DNA from: Diadema setosum | Lineage: Eukaryota > Echinodermata > Echinoidea > Diadematoida > Diadematidae | Assembly: GCF_964275005.1 (NCBI RefSeq) | Contig: NC_092695.1 | Coordinates: forward strand, 7,593,832-7,657,831 | Direction: 5' to 3' | DNA length: 64,000 nt | In this document: one piece after another, positions 61,425 through 64,000 of the stretch | How the letters are laid out: every line of letters begins with the position of its first letter | Numbering within the stretch: position 1 is the first letter of the stretch | Notes under the pieces: model-generated | Told to the model about the DNA's origin: nothing | Databases searched by the model: none | Seen by the model: the letters and a program-made list of their open reading frames with translations, nothing else | Position numbers and translations under genes: made by a program

Positions 61425-63549
61425 CCTAGCTGGTGTGTGCGTGCCTGGCTTGTGTGCACGTATGGTGGGTATCCGTTGCACAAATTTCCTCTCTATATTA
61501 TATTTATAGCGATATTGTTGTTGGGGTAACAGGAACATTTAGTGGAGCCCAAGTGTATTCTTGGCAACAAAGCAGTAGGCCTACCTCACAGCAAGCCATC
61601 ACAAGCCAACATTACAAGGTGTATAACATATACATGCAAAATCACATCTTGTCTTTGAATTCAACAAGAAGATCATCTACCCGGAGTAAAGATTTATTGA
61701 ACACATTTACTGTATTTGACAGTGATATAGCGGAATATCATATAAATCAGGATCTATTAAGTGCCACTAAACTGTACATTGGAAATCCCTTGTAGCTGTA
61801 ATACCAAAATAAACCTACAATGTACAAAACAAAAATCAATGTAAACACAAACTTCCCAACCTTTCTGACTGAAAAATAGGGATGATTTGGCTCAAAAGTA
61901 AGAAAGAAAGAGCAGCTCCCATAGGAGTGTGTGATAAGATTATCCAGAAAAATAGGAAATTCCTGTTGAAACAAGAGCTGGGAATGGTCAAAATCCAGAT
62001 TCTTTCCTTCAAATTCAGTATGGTTGGGAGGTCTGTAAACATATTGCTGGAGACAACGTATGATAGACACCACACTTTAGCAACAAAAGCACAAGTTTGG
62101 AGGAAAAACAATAGCCTTGAAATACCCCAACACTTCATGTCCTGGTAGGATCATCAAAAGTTTTGTCTTTCTTGACTACAACAATCCTTTCTCCGATGTT
62201 CTTTGTCAGTCTGTCTGTACGTGACATTCATTTCAAGGCAAAGCATTGCTATGGTTCTGGGTGCCTGTTCATAATATTTCAAGGGCTGAGTACCACATGT
62301 AGTTACCCTCTCCCACTTCCACATGTATGTAAAGGATCCTTAAAGGACAAGACAAAAGATTCAAGTGTTCCGTAAACACCCATCAAGTCCTTGAAGAATT
62401 CGCATTTGAAATCATCCTTTTGTTATCATCAAAATTGGGCAATGCTGTGGTTAGTTATGATACATTTAAGCAAATATATTTGCTTTTTGTTTCATGTCAC
62501 AGTCATGTTACATGTTTATCCTTTACAGGTTTTATGATAATGAAAAGAATGAATACAATTTAACAAATATTTGAGTTGCCATGGTAACTTACAAGATCAC
62601 TTAGTAATGTTAGAAAAAGGGACATGAGAGAAAAACAAAGCGTTTTAGGACAAAAAGTTTGCTTAAATCTAAGATACTTCAAACAAAGTGTCACATCATT
62701 TTCAATTATAGCATCATGACAAATGTTCCAGCAAATATCTTAAGCAGTTTGACCCATAATTTTTTAGCTAGACCCCCAAAACATGGTAAAAGTATGTGAC
62801 ATTTGTCCAGATTAACTATACATGCCATTTTGCCCCTTTGTAATTGATCAAATATCACATGACCTCTGGAATATTCAAATGTATTCATCTTTTGCTCTAA
62901 CATTGGTTTTGAGATCTCTCAAAAATCAATGAAATTTGAAATATCTTTTTGATTTCTGAACATCCATGGCATTAGGTGTCACCTTGATCAAAGGCCAACA
63001 TAAAGAGGCACATTTCTTTTATTGATGTCATGTCTTCCTAATTATGGAATGAAATCAAACCAAGTGGCATAAATTTGCCAATTTGAGAAACAGAAAATGT
63101 CTTTCTTTTAAAATGCACTGCCAAATTGAAGAATCACCTGCAAACGTTAGCAATTTGTAAGCTGTTGAAATGTGTTTTGTGTGTGTGTGGAAACATATAT
63201 TTTTTGTAAGTTTTTTTTTAAAGATTTGATTAATATTGATTCTTTTTTGTCATGCAAAGTTGTAATAAATACACCATCTTAATCCTCAAACTCCACCCCC
63301 ACCCCCTTTGATATGCAGGGGGGGGGGGGGGTCATGCAATCCTACTGTAGACATGGCACTCTATCTGCAGGTCTTGAGAACAATCAAGCGTTTGAGAAAA
63401 CACAGACATTATTGACCTACTTAGCTAGATAGTATGATAATGCTGAGGGTAAATTTCCTGTTACAAAGACGCATGCTACTTAAGGCTAGAGCGATTGGTC
63501 AAGACTGAGCTTGGACAGTAGAGGAATACATGGCTTGTAGCAGATGTTG
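60307..63549. other. No gene recognised
   Basis: Contains the (GT)n tract at 61396-61424 and a G-run at 63319. On the minus strand this should precede the sialyltransferase exons, but no L-motif frame was seen. Confidence 0.4.
61396..61424. repeat. (GT)n microsatellite
   Basis: About fourteen GT units. Confidence 0.9.
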
Positions 63550-63553
63550 TTAA

Positions 63554-63602
63554 AGGGACTGTACAGTACTGGTTGAGGTGGGGATTCATGTTTTGAACAG
63601 GG
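63554..63602. mobile_element. MITE family A, copy 8 (left-end fragment)
   Basis: TTAA at 63550, then agggactgtacagtactgg and ttgaggtggggattcatg; the family match stops after about 50 bp. Confidence 0.6.
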
Positions 63603-64000
63603 AGGTGTTACAGAGATGGAGTGGCAACTCTTCGTAATTCATGCAAACACATGTTTGGGTTCAAGGCGTTACAATGGGATGTCTAGCATTCCATTACGCT
63701 TTGAAGTCATGCTCGGCACCGCTCTAGTTGCAAGACGAAGTTCGGAGACGAAGAACGCATTTCACCTTTCGTTGAATTACAAGCTTTATTTCACCGCGAA
63801 ATTTTAAATGAAATACTCGAATTGATTTAGAATAGTTTAGGAAAGAATTCAATATTATTAACATGTATTTCTAGTTTCTTCGTAATTCGCAAATCGAAAG
63901 GAAATGAAAATTAGGCCCTCTTAAAAACCTAATTTTTTCTATAATGCGCACATTTCCGCATGTTAATTTTCTATCTGTTAATAAGGGGATATTTTGATCT

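Overview
The window looks like nuclear DNA of a marine invertebrate deuterostome, most probably an echinoderm. The evidence is indirect: split genes with GT-AG introns, AT-rich intergenic DNA full of microsatellites and homopolymers, very many short palindromic non-autonomous transposons, and two protein families (METTL7-type methyltransferases and an ST6GALNAC-type sialyltransferase) that resemble vertebrate members at the residue level. The species is inference and cannot be fixed from the sequence.

Genes. Left part, plus strand: two tandem METTL7A/B-like (TMT1-like) genes, each with two coding exons split at the same phase-0 position, directly after the conserved Leu-Lys-Pro. Copy 1 is 3296..3811 joined to 4462..4698 (250 aa). 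Copy 2 is 6883..7452 joined to 13782..14018 (268 aa). Both keep the N-terminal membrane anchor and the SAM-binding motif. Middle, minus strand: the last two coding exons of an ST6GALNAC-type sialyltransferase (glycosyltransferase family 29), 48145..48252 and 39333..39657, joined in phase. Its upstream exons (membrane anchor, stem, L-motif) were not found here. One weak candidate terminal exon of an unknown protein lies on the minus strand at 34982..35062.

Layout. 1-2.3 kb: microsatellites and a direct-repeat array dense in AP-1-type heptamers. 2.3-3.15 kb: one arm of an inverted segmental duplication holding a 171-bp hairpin, just upstream of METTL7 copy 1. 3.3-14 kb: the METTL7 pair; the copy 2 intron is packed with MITEs, some nested. 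14-18 kb: small MITEs, a 160-bp tandem duplication with CTCF-like cores, a pogo-like MITE, a 40-bp minisatellite. 18.85-19.49 kb: the other arm of the inverted duplication. 21-30 kb: MITEs, large foldback elements and TA-rich satellite. 30-39 kb: AT-rich DNA with no clear gene, probably partly 3' UTR. 39.3-48.3 kb: sialyltransferase 3' exons and their 8.5-kb intron. 48-64 kb: MITEs plus a 2.4-kb element (57.9-60.3 kb) carrying four CRE octamers and four perfect DR1 nuclear-receptor motifs.

Two things stand out. First, the METTL7 pair is bracketed by an inverted duplication whose two hairpin copies differ in sequence but have changed on both arms together, so pairing is kept. Second, several repeats concentrate transcription-factor-like motifs (AP-1/ARE, CRE, DR1). 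No intact transposase, reverse transcriptase, viral gene, tRNA, rRNA or CRISPR array was recognised.
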